A stretch of 64,000 bases of DNA from Allomyces arbusculus (taxonomy: Eukaryota > Blastocladiomycota > Blastocladiomycetes > Blastocladiales > Blastocladiaceae), in NCBI GenBank assembly GCA_027604705.1, contig JADHYV010000056.1, positions 55,960-119,959 on the forward strand, written 5' to 3'. The notes under the pieces are model-generated. The model worked only from the letters and a program-made list of their open reading frames with translations. It was not told the origin of the DNA and did no database searches. Below, one piece after another: positions 30,961 through 41,959 of this stretch. A program made the translations under genes and the position numbers. Positions within the stretch are counted from its first letter, which is position 1; each line of letters starts with the position of its first letter.

Positions 30961-33132
30961 CTACGATTGCACGCTCGATGCCGCTCCTTGCCCTCCACCA
31001 ACGACAACATGCCCCGTCACACTCTCCACTGGTAACCCCTCGACCATCGCACCGATCTGCCTCACCACACCCTCATCCATGTCCACCGGCACAACCACAT
31101 CCAGCGGCATCGGCCGCTTTACGGCATACCTGGCCGTCCACTGCGCAACCGCAGCAATTTGCCGCGCCGCCTTCTCCACATCCACGACCCTCTCCACTAC
31201 CACCACCAGGCGGTGCGTAACCGTGATCGCGCCCGACAACCGTCTGATCCGAGGCACCGCGCGCCAAACGGGACTCCCCTGGCGGTACATGAGTTTCCAC
31301 TCGCGGAGGGCCGCATCGCAGTTAATATGCTGAAAGTGAACCACGGTCAGATTGGGCATTCGCGCCAACGTTTCCACGACGCGGGCGCGCACGGCCGGCG
31401 CGTGGAACCGCTGCAAAGTATCGAACACGGCCCCAGGGACTTCGGTCAGCACGTTCGACAACGTGAGCTCGACGAGCCCACGTAACGTGACGGGCCGGTG
31501 CGCAAGACTGCGCAGGCACGCGGTGTTAGTGGTGAGCGAAGTCAAGGATGGGAGGGCCGGCACAATCCGGTCGGTCCAAACGACGTCGTCTGCAGCGAGA
31601 GTCAGCGCCGTGAGCTGAGGAAGCGTGGTGAGGAGCGGCGCAGGGAGCTGCAGCACCTTGTACTCCACCACCAACGTGAGATGCGAGATCGATGACCACA
31701 CGCGCTGCAGGATGGCGGGGAAGGTCGAGGTGTCGCCGCGTTCCAAAGTCATGCGTACGTGCGTCAGGTGCGGTCCGTCCAGCGCCAAGACGAGGTTGTT
31801 GAGATCAGCAGGGGTGCTATTCACAATGAGTTCCAACAGGGCGGGGAAGTGGATGGGTGCAACATGCTCTTCGCGCGGCACAGGACAAGATCCAAGTTTC
31901 AGCATCGTCAGCGCGGGCACGGCCGCAGCGAGGCAGCCGAGAAGATGGCGGGTGATCAAGTGTTTGTTCAGCTCAACCCTCGTGACGTGCAGAAGTGAAG
32001 GGAATGGAACTGGGTCGGAGTGGAACGACGCGCCGCTGTTTGGGTGCACAACGAGCGAGCGAAGCTGCGGCACGGCGACTCCGAGAATGTCCAGGACAGC
32101 CACTGGAGCCGTCAGTTCGTGGAGCACCTGGAAGCATGGCATCGGACCAAAATGCGTCCCCATCTCGGCCACCATCTCCAAACAGACCGTGAGCTTGCGC
32201 AGTGTCGTTGCAAAACGGGCAAGATCGCCGTAAATTAACTCCGGGTGGATCGTTGGGGCATTCACATTGAGAACCTGCAGCGCAGGAGCGACAAACGGAA
32301 CCCTGCACATTGCGACGCCCAAACCGGGAATTTCAACGTCAGCTCCTCTTGAGAAACAAAGCTCACGTAGATTCGGGAGCAGCATCGGTTCAGCATCTTT
32401 GAGGCACGAGAATGGGCGAGCGGCAAGTCGAAGAGTTGTCAGTGTGTTGGCCCAAAGCGACAACGCGTTCCCAATAGTGCTCGGATAAGCACATAAGCCC
32501 AAGTCCAGCGATACGAGATGCGGAAAGTGTCGTGCAAGCTGGGCGAGCAAGGCTGGGAAATGTCGTTGGGCCTCGTTGGGCTCCTTCAGGTCAAGACTCG
32601 CTACGCTTCGAATCATAAGAGCCCCGATCAGGCGGGAAGGCACATGCAGCGTCCGAGAGGACACGAAATCTGGAACGCAAATGACAAGTTGAATCGCCTC
32701 GCCCGCGTCTCGATCCAGACTCGAGGATAGCTCCGTGCCAGCTATTGGTCCCCACGTCGTCTTGGCATCACCTGGCCGGGCGCGCATCCCGTTGGTGCCC
32801 ATCTCCTCAACGTAAACCACGAGCAAGAACTGCATCATCTGCTCGACAATGGGACGTAAAACACAGCACGAGTGGCGCAGAGCAATGAGAGAGCGTGCGG
32901 CAACCGACTCGACGGTAAGACACCGATTGATGCGGCGCTTGTCCCCGACGATAATCTCAATGATTAGAAAAATAATATCTTCGGGCATGTCTGCGAGCGA
33001 CAGGGACGCGTGATGATGCGGCGGGACCGGCGGAGCGGCGGCATTTCGCTGCACGGGCCGCAACTCGCTCGCGACAGTCGGGTTGTTGCTGGTTGGCGAC
33101 ACAATGGCTTCGTCAATGTTGTTTTGCGACAT
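30961..33132 (-). CDS. F-box-like/LRR family protein, 723 aa
   Basis: Single exon from the ATG at 33130-33132 (MSQNNIDEAIVSPTSNNP). F-box-like block: LADMPEDIIFLIIEIIVGDK, then AARSLIALRHSCCVLRPIV. Leucine-rich middle (LTTLPQLTALTLAADDVVW), then LMYRQGSPVWRAVPRI, VERVVDVEKAARQIAAVAQW and the tail MVEGLPVESVTGHVVVGG. Third of the three tandem minus-strand paralogues. About 11 kb of tandem structure ends upstream of it at the GTR2 gene. Confidence 0.8.
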   Translation of the reverse strand: MSQNNIDEAIVSPTSNNPTVASELRPVQRNAAAPPVPPHHHASLSLADMPEDIIFLIIEIIVGDKRRINRCLTVESVAARSLIALRHSCCVLRPIVEQMMQFLLVVYVEEMGTNGMRARPGDAKTTWGPIAGTELSSSLDRDAGEAIQLVICVPDFVSSRTLHVPSRLIGALMIRSVASLDLKEPNEAQRHFPALLAQLARHFPHLVSLDLGLCAYPSTIGNALSLWANTLTTLRLAARPFSCLKDAEPMLLPNLRELCFSRGADVEIPGLGVAMCRVPFVAPALQVLNVNAPTIHPELIYGDLARFATTLRKLTVCLEMVAEMGTHFGPMPCFQVLHELTAPVAVLDILGVAVPQLRSLVVHPNSGASFHSDPVPFPSLLHVTRVELNKHLITRHLLGCLAAAVPALTMLKLGSCPVPREEHVAPIHFPALLELIVNSTPADLNNLVLALDGPHLTHVRMTLERGDTSTFPAILQRVWSSISHLTLVVEYKVLQLPAPLLTTLPQLTALTLAADDVVWTDRIVPALPSLTSLTTNTACLRSLAHRPVTLRGLVELTLSNVLTEVPGAVFDTLQRFHAPAVRARVVETLARMPNLTVVHFQHINCDAALREWKLMYRQGSPVWRAVPRIRRLSGAITVTHRLVVVVERVVDVEKAARQIAAVAQWTARYAVKRPMPLDVVVPVDMDEGVVRQIGAMVEGLPVESVTGHVVVGGGQGAASSVQS

Positions 33133-33468
33133 CTCTTGCGCCAAGTAAATCCTGATTTTGGTGACGGTTCGCGACGATCGACAGACTCGACGGCATCATG
33201 CGTTCCCTGGCAACGTCAGAGTGGTTGGGAATGCGAGATACGGTTGCTGGTTGCTGGGCGTTGCTGGACACCTTTCGAAAAAACGGCTGCGCTGGTCGCC
33301 AAACTGAGTCTGTGAGAACCAAAGAATAATGGAAACCTCCGTTTCGCCAACGCGTTTTGGTGGTCAAAACTGAATGCATATCTCACTCTTCGCATCCCTC
33401 CACAAGGACGTGACACACTCTACCCACCCGTGCGGCAACCCATGCACCCGACCCGACCCGGTCTCGGC
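33133..33468. other. Intergenic, no gene seen
   Basis: Upstream of the third tandem paralogue and 3' flank of GTR2. Confidence 0.6.
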
Positions 33469-34782
33469 CTACAACGAAAACACACTCCAAATCGCGTCGC
33501 GGAACTTTTGGAAATTGAAGTCCAGCAAGCCCGCCTTATCATCGTAATTCTCGGCGCGCAAAAGGCACACGAGCGAGAGCTTATCCATTTGCACGAGCGC
33601 AAGCACAATGCCCGAATTGAGCCGAATGACACTTCCCTGCTTGCGGTCGTGCGGGACGGGCGGTGGCGGTAATGCCGGCGGCGTATAAATCGACTCGAGG
33701 TCCATCATCACATCGAGCATGTCGGAACACAGCTCGTAGGACTGAATGTCGACGGGCGACGAGTCGGTGGCCAGGTAGATTTTCGTAAATGAGTCGAAGA
33801 GGAAGGCTTTTTCGATGCTGGAGCTCTGTAGTGGCGAGGGGGTGGATGGTCAGTGACATGCGCCTGCAAGAAAAACGTTGGGGACGCAGGAGAGGCGCAC
33901 CGAGCACAGCGTGTTGAGCAGGTTCTCGAGCGTCGGCATCTGGTTGATGAGCTTTTGAATGACTTTGCTGAACGCCTCGTAGATCGAGTGGTCGTAGATC
34001 GACGTCAGGTAGAAGGTGAGGTGCACGCGGTCGAGCAGGCCGATATCAAGCAGCTCGTCGGTCACGCGCTGGTGGATGTCGCGCTGCGTTTCTGAAGATA
34101 AACCAAGAACCAACTGATCAGCGTGCTGCGGACCAAGGAGCGGCAATTGCACGAGCTACACACCAATCTTGGCATCCTCGCTCAGGCCGTCGACCTTGTG
34201 AATGAATACCTCGAAATAGAGCTTGGGGTTGATACTGGACGCTACGTCGACCGTCTCGCGCAACCGCCGCAGCGCGTCGTAGTAATCGTCCTACGACACG
34301 TCACGGAGCAGCATGAGCAGCGTAGGCAACCGACCACGGACGACCACAAGCGTCTCGCGTACCTGCGCATCGATCACAAAGATAATCGCTCCACACGACG
34401 ACGTAACATCCGCGGCCGCCTCCCCAAAAATGGCCTCAACGTCGTACGTTTGGTCGTCTGTGAAATCGATTTGCCCCGGGAAATCGGCAATCGAAAAGTG
34501 GATAAACGAATGCACGCGCTCCACGCCCATCTTGGTCGTCGACTCGAGGAAAATCGTCTCGTTGGGTGCCATCTTGTGGAAGACCACTTTCTGGATGGAC
34601 GTTTTGCCCGACCGGCGCAGACCCATGAGCAAGACGCGTGGCAGCTGCAGGCGAATGTCGTTGGCGTCGGCGTCGGCAGGGGCCGTAGCGGTCGCGTCCA
34701 CGACACCAGCAGGGACCAGCGCATCGAGGTCGGCGTGCGCGCCGCCGAGCAGGTGCGCTGGCGCGGTTGGCGCGGGGATCAT
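33469..34782 (-). CDS. GTR2: Rag-family GTPase, RagC/D (Gtr2) orthologue
   Basis: Small GTPase that pairs with RagA/Gtr1 on the vacuole or lysosome and signals amino-acid supply to TORC1. Four exons: 34363-34782, 34164-34290, 33901-34091 and 33469-33825. All are GT-AG and in phase, giving 364 residues (yeast Gtr2 341, human RagC 399). After a 48-residue Ala/Pro/Asp-rich start comes G1 in [20 protein letters not shown], then [12 protein letters not shown] and G3 DFPGQ. Across intron 1 it reads [16 protein letters not shown]4 is [14 protein letters not shown]. The roadblock-like C-terminal half has [20 protein letters not shown] and [20 protein letters not shown], very close to RagC. Intron 1 (34291-34362, 72 bases) is a multiple of three but ends in an in-frame TAG, so retention would truncate the protein. 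Divergent from RRP5. Confidence 0.94.
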
Positions 34783-35178
34783 GGCGGAAGTGGTCCCGAC
34801 TTGGTTGGTGCAAAGGGCGGGTGGGTTCGTTGGCGTTCGAAACTGGCGCAGCTGCAGCTTGGGTCGGTGGGCACGACGGGACGCGATGGGATTGCCACAA
34901 GTTGGAGGACGACGCGGTGTTCGCGAGCAATGGTTATATAATTCGCAGCAGGCAGCGCGCCAGAGACGAGGTCGTCGCCAAGGCCAAGTCGCCAGAAAGG
35001 ATGGCAGTTCACAGCGGGCAGCACCTCGACACAGAGCCGCAACCGTGCATGTGCGGCCACCTGACCCAGGTCAACAACCGCCGTCCCTCCCTCGTCGTTT
35101 GCAAACGACCCATTCCAAATCGGCATTGACGCGCGGCAAGCCGCGACACGCCCACTAGCAATCCTATCAACTCATCGC
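34783..35178. promoter_or_regulatory. Divergent promoter region of GTR2 and RRP5
   Basis: 396 bases separate the two starts and must hold both promoters unless they overlap the genes. The octamer ctcatcgc (reverse complement of the yeast PAC core gcgatgag) lies at 35171-35178, directly against the RRP5 ATG. That position is too close to be convincing as a promoter element. Confidence 0.5.
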
Positions 35179-38100
35179 ATGATGGTCGCCCCCAAGCGCA
35201 AGGAGGCCGGCGACTTTCCGCGTGGCGGCGCCAAGAAGCCGCGCACCTCCCCAGCCACGGCTATTCCCACTGTCGCCGTCAAGAAAAAGAAGGCCGCAGG
35301 AAAGAAACCCGGCAGGAAGTCCGCCACAAAGTCTGCTGCCGCCGCTGCTGACGCCAACGCCGAGACGATTCTCGTCCATGACGACAAGCACCACGACAAG
35401 ACGTTCAAGCTCGCCAAGGTTTGCCGATTCCACGACGATTCATCGCCACATTGGAGAAATGAGTGCATCAATGCTCATTGTGCGCGCGACGGCGTTACTT
35501 AGATCTACGCCGAGGGCAAGGTCGTGCTGGGCCTCGTCAAGTCGATCCAGGAGCTCGACCTCGTCGTGTCGCTGCCCGCCAAGCAGTTTGGCTTTGTCTC
35601 CATCACCGAAATCTCGCCGGCCATTTCCAAGATTATTCAGGAGTACGCGGCGGGCGGCGAGGACAGCGACGACGACGACAGCGACGAAGACGACGCTGAG
35701 AAAAATGAGGAGGAAAATAAGGTGGGTCTTCCCTCGCTGCTTTCCCATCCGGCCGCACGAACCGCCCTGACCCTCCCCATTCCCGATTCCGCGCTTCTCC
35801 AGGAACTGCCCAACCTGAAACGCTACTTCAAGCTCGGCCAGCTCGTCGCCGTCAAGGTCAACCAAATGGCCGTGAACGAGAAGACGGGCAAGAAGCGCAC
35901 GGAACTGACGATGCAGCCCGGCCAGCTCTACGCATCGCTCGCCGCGACCGAAATCAAACCCGGCATGGTCCTACAGGGCGCCATCAAGTCCGAGGAGGAC
36001 CACGGTTTCCTCGTCGAGTTCGGCATCGACGGTCTCTCCGGTTTCTTGCCCGCGCACGCCGACCTGACCTACCGCGTCGGCCAGCTCGGCTTCTTTGAGC
36101 TGAAAAAGGCGGAGGCCGGGCACGTGTTCCGACTCGCAGCGATCCCGTCCCCCGCGTCGTTTGATTCCGTCGCGAAATGCACGTTTGCGCCCGGCACCGT
36201 CGTCGTGCCATTCGATCCGGCGACCGACGCGGCCGACGGGCGGCCACCACTGCCGCTCGCCGTTGGCGACGTGGTCAAGGGCGAGATCGAGTCGCACACG
36301 GCGCACGGGATGATGGTGCAGCTGGTTGCGCCGCACGACGCCTACCGCGGTCTCGTTCCTTCGCTGCACGTGTCAGACATCACGCTGTCGAACCCGGCGA
36401 AACGGTTCCCCGTCGGGTCGAAGCACAAGTTCCGCGTGCTCGCCAAGGACGGACCCAAGTTTACGCTGACGGCCAAGAAGACGCTGGTCAACTCGGACGC
36501 GGGCGTGATCGACAGCTATAAGCGCGACCACGTGGGCGATTTCGGGCACGGCACGATCGTAAATGTCTTGGACTCGGGCGTGGTCGTGCAGTTTTACCAG
36601 CACGTGCGCGCATTTGTGCCGATTTCTGAAATGTCCTACGAATTCTTGACGTCGACGGGCGAGTACAAAAAGGGACAGCCCGTCAAGTGCCGTATCCTGT
36701 ATGCGAACGAGGACGAGAAGAAGATGCGCGCGTCGTTTTTGGCCGAGCCCAAGAGCAAGAAGGGCGACAAGAAGGCGGCGGCCGAGCCCGAGTCGGTCGA
36801 TCCGGCATCAGCGTCGACCTCCGACGAGTCCAAGGGCAAGAAGAAGCGCGAACTCAAGTCGGAGAAGCTGCTCAAGTCGTTCGACTACGATGCGCTCGCG
36901 ACCAAGCCTGTCTCGGCGATCGACGACCTGCGCGTCGACATGGACTTGGAAGGGTACGTCTACAACGTCAAGGACAAGGCTGGCGTGTTTGTCGCGCTGT
37001 CGCCGACGGTCACGGGCCGTGTCAAGATTGCCGAGCTCTCGGCCGAGTTCGTCAAGGACTGGCAGAAACTCGTCAAGGTCGGCGACAAGGTGCAGTGCCG
37101 CGTGCTCTCGCTCGACAACAACCGCATCGAGCTCACGCGCAAACCGCGCGCGAAAGTCGAGGTGTCGAGTTCCGAGGACGAGGATTCGGACGACGACGAG
37201 GATGCGCTCGCTGGCATGGACGTGGATTCCGACGAGGATGAGGTCGCGAGTGACGACGACGAGGCGACGGCCGGCGTCAAGTCGCTGCGGTTGAAGTCGG
37301 GGACCGACGGCGAGGATTCTGACGACGAGGATTCCGACGACGAGGTCGCCGGCAAGACGTCGGCGTCCGGCAAGTCAGTGCTCGGCGGTCTGAAGGGGTT
37401 CAGCTGGTCGACGTCCTTGTCCGACGACGAGCAGGATGGCGACAGTTCCGACGACGAGGATGGTGCCGGTGCGAGCGCCGACGCCATGGACGTGGATGGT
37501 GACGGCAAGGCCACGGGTGCCAGTTCCAAGAACAAGGCCAAGCGCGACAAGAAAAAGGAAAAGGAGGAGCATGAGAAGAAGATTGCCGAGCGGCAAGCGA
37601 CGCTGCTCAACGAGCCGCAACTGGCGACCGACTACGAGCGGTTACTGGTCGGGTCGCCCAACTCGTCGTTCCTGTGGATCAAGTACATGGCGTTCCAGCT
37701 CAAGCTCGCCGACGTGAACAAAGCGCGCTCCGTGGCCGAGCGCGCGATCCAGACAATCCACTACCGCGAAGAGCAGGAGAAGCTCAACGTGTGGGTCGCG
37801 TGGCTCAATCTCGAGAACCAGTACGGCGACAAAGCCTCGCTCGATGCGCTCTTCCAGCGCGCCGTGCAGTACAATGACCCGCAGACCGTGCACCAGCACC
37901 TGGTCGATATCTTCACGCGGTCGGGCCAGCACGACCGTGCGCGCGACCTGTACGAGGACATGACGGCCAAGTTCAAGGACGTGCCGGCCGTGTGGATCCG
38001 GTACGCGCAATTCCAGTTTGAGCGCGACCAGGCCGACCAGGCGCGCACACTGCTACCGCGCGCGCTCAAGCACTTGCCCAAGGCGCACCATATCCACACG

Positions 38101-38424
38101 ATTACGCAAATGGCGCTGCTCGAGTTCAAGGTGGGCGACGTGGAGCGCGGGCGCACCATTCTCGAGGGTGTCTTGGCCAACTACCCGAAGCGCGTCGACT
38201 TGTGGTCGGTCTACCTCGACATGGAGATCAAGGCGCGCGAGTTTGATGCAGCGCGGCGGCTGTTTGACCGCATCATCACGCTCAAGTTCTCGGCCAAGAA
38301 GATCAAGTTCTTTTTCAAGAAGTACCTCGAGTTTGAAAAGAAGTTTGGTAACGAGCAGCGCGTCGCCTACGTCAAGCAGCGCGCGGTCCAGTATGTTGAG
38401 ATGCTCAACAAGCAGGCGGCATGA
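35179..38424 (+). CDS. RRP5: rRNA biogenesis protein Rrp5, short form with five S1 domains and HAT repeats
   Basis: Nucleolar pre-rRNA binding protein needed for both 18S and 5.8S/25S processing. Exons 35179-35418, 35503-35721 and 35803-38424 give 1026 residues. N-terminus MMVAPKRKEAGDFPRGG is the usual FPRGG start, then a Lys/Ala-rich tail. S1 domains: 1 at ~81-190 (LGLVKSIQELDLVVSLPA, with an acidic insert), 2 at ~203-285, 3 at ~306-390 ending LTAKKTLVNS, 4 at ~396-465, 5 at ~532-600 ending IELTRKP. An acidic Asp/Ser/Glu linker spans ~608-720. The HAT/TPR block at ~756-1026 is very well conserved (NSSFLWIKYMAFQLKLADVN; FFFKKYLEFEKKFG). Yeast Rrp5 has twelve S1 domains in about 1730 residues, so roughly seven are missing or unrecognisable here. 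Intron 2 (81 bases) is open and in frame. Confidence 0.93.
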
Positions 38425-38926
38425 CCGGGTCGCCGTTGTGGTTGCGGTCGGTGGTGAGGTAGTGGGTGGCGTTGGGCGTGCATGCCGCTTGGTTTCCCAT
38501 GCGCAGCGCGTGCGTTCTTGCGCGCGTGCATGCGTACGCGGGGTTCGCGGTAGACTTTGGTGGTTTCTTGCGTGTTTCGATTCTCTTTTTGGTTCCGTTG
38601 TTGGCCAGCTGTTGCTCGTTTATCTTTGTGCATAGGCATGGATTGGACCGTGTTTCTGGTGTGTGCTTGATCATGTCGTCTTGATACGGCACCCACTCGT
38701 TTCGATAGTGGATGCTTCGGTGTTCACGGTTGCGGTGTTGTTGCGAAAGGAAGAATGTGGTCGCGAAAGGAAGGCTTCCATCACGACATCCCTTCAGGAT
38801 GCCTTGCATCACGCATGTCACGAAACCGGTCCATCTTCAAGAGGCGCAGCTACACATACATCCACCACCAGCGCATCCGCCGCGATCCGCCGTGACAAAA
38901 ACGAGAAGAGGGCGGAAACGACCATC
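38425..38926. other. RRP5 3' flank and upstream region of the next gene
   Basis: T/G-rich 3' flank. An open frame runs into the following gene from 38663, but the first ATG with family similarity is at 38927. Confidence 0.55.
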
Positions 38927-41354
38927 ATGAGCAGCAACTTGCCGCATTCCGGCGGCCAAGCGGCCGCGAGCGCGATGACCGTTGCCGGCATCAAGTTTCC
39001 CGAGCTGCCTCCAGAGGTCTTGGTCCTGATTGTCAAGCAGATCGCGCAGCGTCCCAAGCTCACGATCCGCGACCCGCCTGCACTTCCCGTGCGCTCGCCC
39101 AACGCCGACAATGTTCTGGCCCTGCGACGCACGTGCAAGGCGCTCAAGACGGCCGTCGACACGGCCGTGCGTTGGGCCATTGACGTGAGGGTTGCTTTCT
39201 TGGAGCCGCGCACGACCGGCAGCCCCAACAACAATGCCGCGGTCCTGGCGCTTCCGTGGCGCCTTGCTCTGGTGCCCGATTTTGCCGCTGACGACTTTTG
39301 CCGCGTCGCACCCAAGGCCATGATACATCCGCCAGTCGCGGTACCGATCCCGCTGTCCGAGCAGGCTGGTGTCGCCGACGCGTGGCAACGCGTGCGCCGG
39401 TCGCGCGCTCTGCCCAAGCGCGCTGCTCTCAGCAACGCAATTTCCGTGCCAGCTGGCGCGTTTATGCCACCGTATCGCCGCTGTCGTGGTCTTCCTTCCA
39501 TTTCTCTTGGCTCGCGCCAAGTGTCCTCGGTGACGCTCAAGCTGCCTCATCTCGATTGGATCTCTGCCGTCGCGGCGGGTCACTTAGCGCGCGAACTGCT
39601 CCCCGTTCTCATTCGTCAATTGACCGACCGTCTGCCGCACTTGCGGCACATCTGCATCTCGTTGCCGATTGACGCTGGCGCGCTTGCTCCCATAATAGAG
39701 GTGCTCGCACCCATTCTCGAGTCGCTTTCGGTACGCGTGCTCCGCGGTTGGAATGAGTTGTTTCAACCCACGTTGATTTTCCCGCAGCTGCGCGACCTCG
39801 ATCTGGAATTGATCTCGTTTGACTGGCAGAGCTTTGGTGGGGATGTAGAAGAGCTTGCGGAGTTACGTTATGAGCATTCCAGATCTTGATGAGGGTATTT
39901 CAGACTTTAATGAGACAGACGTGCCCCCGTTGGAGGATTTTTCGGGCGTGCTGGACTGTCACGATGATGGCCCTCCGATGCTCACAGAGGATGCCATGAT
40001 GATGCTGGTGGTCGAGCAAAGCATGTCGACGCTTCCCACTGTGCCCAATTTGCGCTCCCTCTCCGTCAAGGCGCGCGTCGTGCACCGTATGTCTTGTTGG
40101 GACTGGAACAACTCATTCATTTGCGCAAGCTGACGCTGAATGTGGGCACAACTCCCGAGCTGACGGCACACGACCAGAATCCGATCATTTTGCCAAGTCT
40201 GCTCTCTCTGACGGCGTCAACAGCAGCGCTGCATCTGCTGTTGGGCACTCATTGAACTGGCGCCCGTCTCGTGCTGGCCGTCCTTGCAGCATCTCACCAT
40301 CTACACATCTGTGCCCAGTGGAACCACCTGTCCGGTTCCGTGCCTCCCCGCCCTCCCTCAGCTCGTGTCAGTCGATATCGTTGAGCGGCTTGCCGCGACT
40401 GCACCTCACTTGTCGTCGCTTTCCCTGAGAGACTGCACCCGCTACCCCAAATTCATTGCGGGCGCGACTTTCGAATTTCCTGCTCTCTGTCACGTCTCGC
40501 TTCGTGGCCAATATTCAGCCACACGCGCACTTCTCGCGACCATGGTCACTCCCCTGGTGACTCGGGTGGCAATTGAACTTGATCTTGGGAGCCCAGACCA
40601 TCTCGCCGATACTTGGACCATTTCCACTCGCTCCTCGCAAACGCAGCCCACGATTTCGGGACGCCAATGGATCGTGCACGCCATGTGTACAGCTTACGAT
40701 GGCGTCATGGCTGAGCTCGACGCGCGGGGCCTGTTCTTGAGCTCAAACGAAGTGGAAATGCCTCCCATTTCGGCCATGACGGTCCTAGACGCGGGTGTTG
40801 CCATGCTCGCTTTGGTTTCGCCGTCTCTGGCCTCGCAGCTCTGTCGCGACCATTTTGTCCCAGCGGGCTGGCCGCGCCCTGACTTTGCCGGTCTCTTGGA
40901 CGACATGCCCACGCGATTGATGCGCGTCGCTAGCCCCGTCTCCCCGATCCCTGTTGCTCTACTGGCGCCGCTGCCACGCGCGCCGGCGCTGCAACAGTTC
41001 CTCGTCAAGTCGTGCGAGAGCAACGACGACGAAGTGCTCGATTTGGAGTACCACGCTGACCGGGTCGCGATTTGGAGCGCGATCCCGACTCTCACGATGC
41101 GAAATAGCTCGCCGGCACGGATCACGGTCCGTGTCGTATCCGTTGACAATGTGGCCTGTGCAGTCCGCCAAATCTCCACGGCCATGAAAACGTTTGCGCC
41201 ACACAATTTTCAAGTGGCACGGACCTTGCCGGTGCAGGTGCGAATCGCGACGAACGTGGAACAGAAGACGGGGCTCATCGTGGCGCTTTATGATGCACTT
41301 GGCCAGGTAGGCAAGGTCGAGGCGGTGGTGACAATTGGCGAGGGCGAGGAGTGA
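38927..41354 (+). pseudogene. Second F-box-like family, founding copy with frameshifts
   Basis: The ATG at 38927 gives MSSNLPHSGGQAAASAM, then KFPELPPEVLVLIVKQIAQ and VLALRRTCKALKTAVDTAV, an F-box-like block related to the main family. Frame 1 stops at 39889. Conserved family sequence continues in other frames: VPNLRSLSVKARVVH at about 40050, GLEQLIHLRKLTLNVGTTPE after a shift near 40090, and frame 40284-41354 to the end (LEYHADRVAIWSAIPTL, VRVVSVDNVACAVRQISTAM). I found no GT-AG introns that restore the phase at these points. The copies downstream conserve the same intervening residues, so this is either a recent pseudogene or a gene with sequencing indels. Introns are a weaker alternative. 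Confidence 0.6.
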
Positions 41355-41959
41355 TGCGAGTTGATGGGTTCTGGCTGAGGATGGGGCGAGTCGAAGTCAA
41401 GAGGCTGCTGGGACAACAACGGCTCAAGCAAAACTCATGGTCCCTCAAGATAATCCAAATCGCATTCACTGCCCACATCCAAAGCAATCGTGACGTGATG
41501 CGGAGCGGGCTGCAGGGCCCTTAGTCGAAAGGCGACTGCAGACCACGACGGGCGTGGCTGCTTTGTGTTTATAGACAAGACAAATGACGCGGGCAAACCC
41601 CACCACAGCGAGAGAGACGCAAGCCCGACGGTCCGCGAAGGACCGCGCGCCGCTGGTGCGGCCCAGGCGCACTGTCGCGTCACTCATGACGACCATCAGC
41701 GGGAAGTCCAACCAGGTCGCCAAGAACGCGGTTGCGACCTGAGTCGGACGCCATGGATGCGGGCGCTGTCGCGAGGGCGCCTGCTCGCCCGCGTACATGC
41801 GAATCATGTCAAACCAGATGCGTTAACGCAGCAAATTGTTCCATTTGATTGAGGACATCAAGATGCTCAGTTGGTCGGAGCCTGGCGTGTGCGGGGTGCC
41901 ATTCGACTTGGTCGATTGCCTGCGACCTGACGCTCAAACCATTGTCACGACCACAACGC
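41355..41959. other. Intergenic, no gene seen
   Basis: Between family-2 copies 1 and 2; only short frames. The 5' part of copy 2 (F-box-like region) is absent here, so copy 2 is 5' truncated. Confidence 0.55.

Noticed and set aside
35171-35178. PAC-type motif (gcgatgag) upstream of RRP5
   Set aside because: It abuts the ATG, where it would lie in the transcript; a single octamer can occur by chance.
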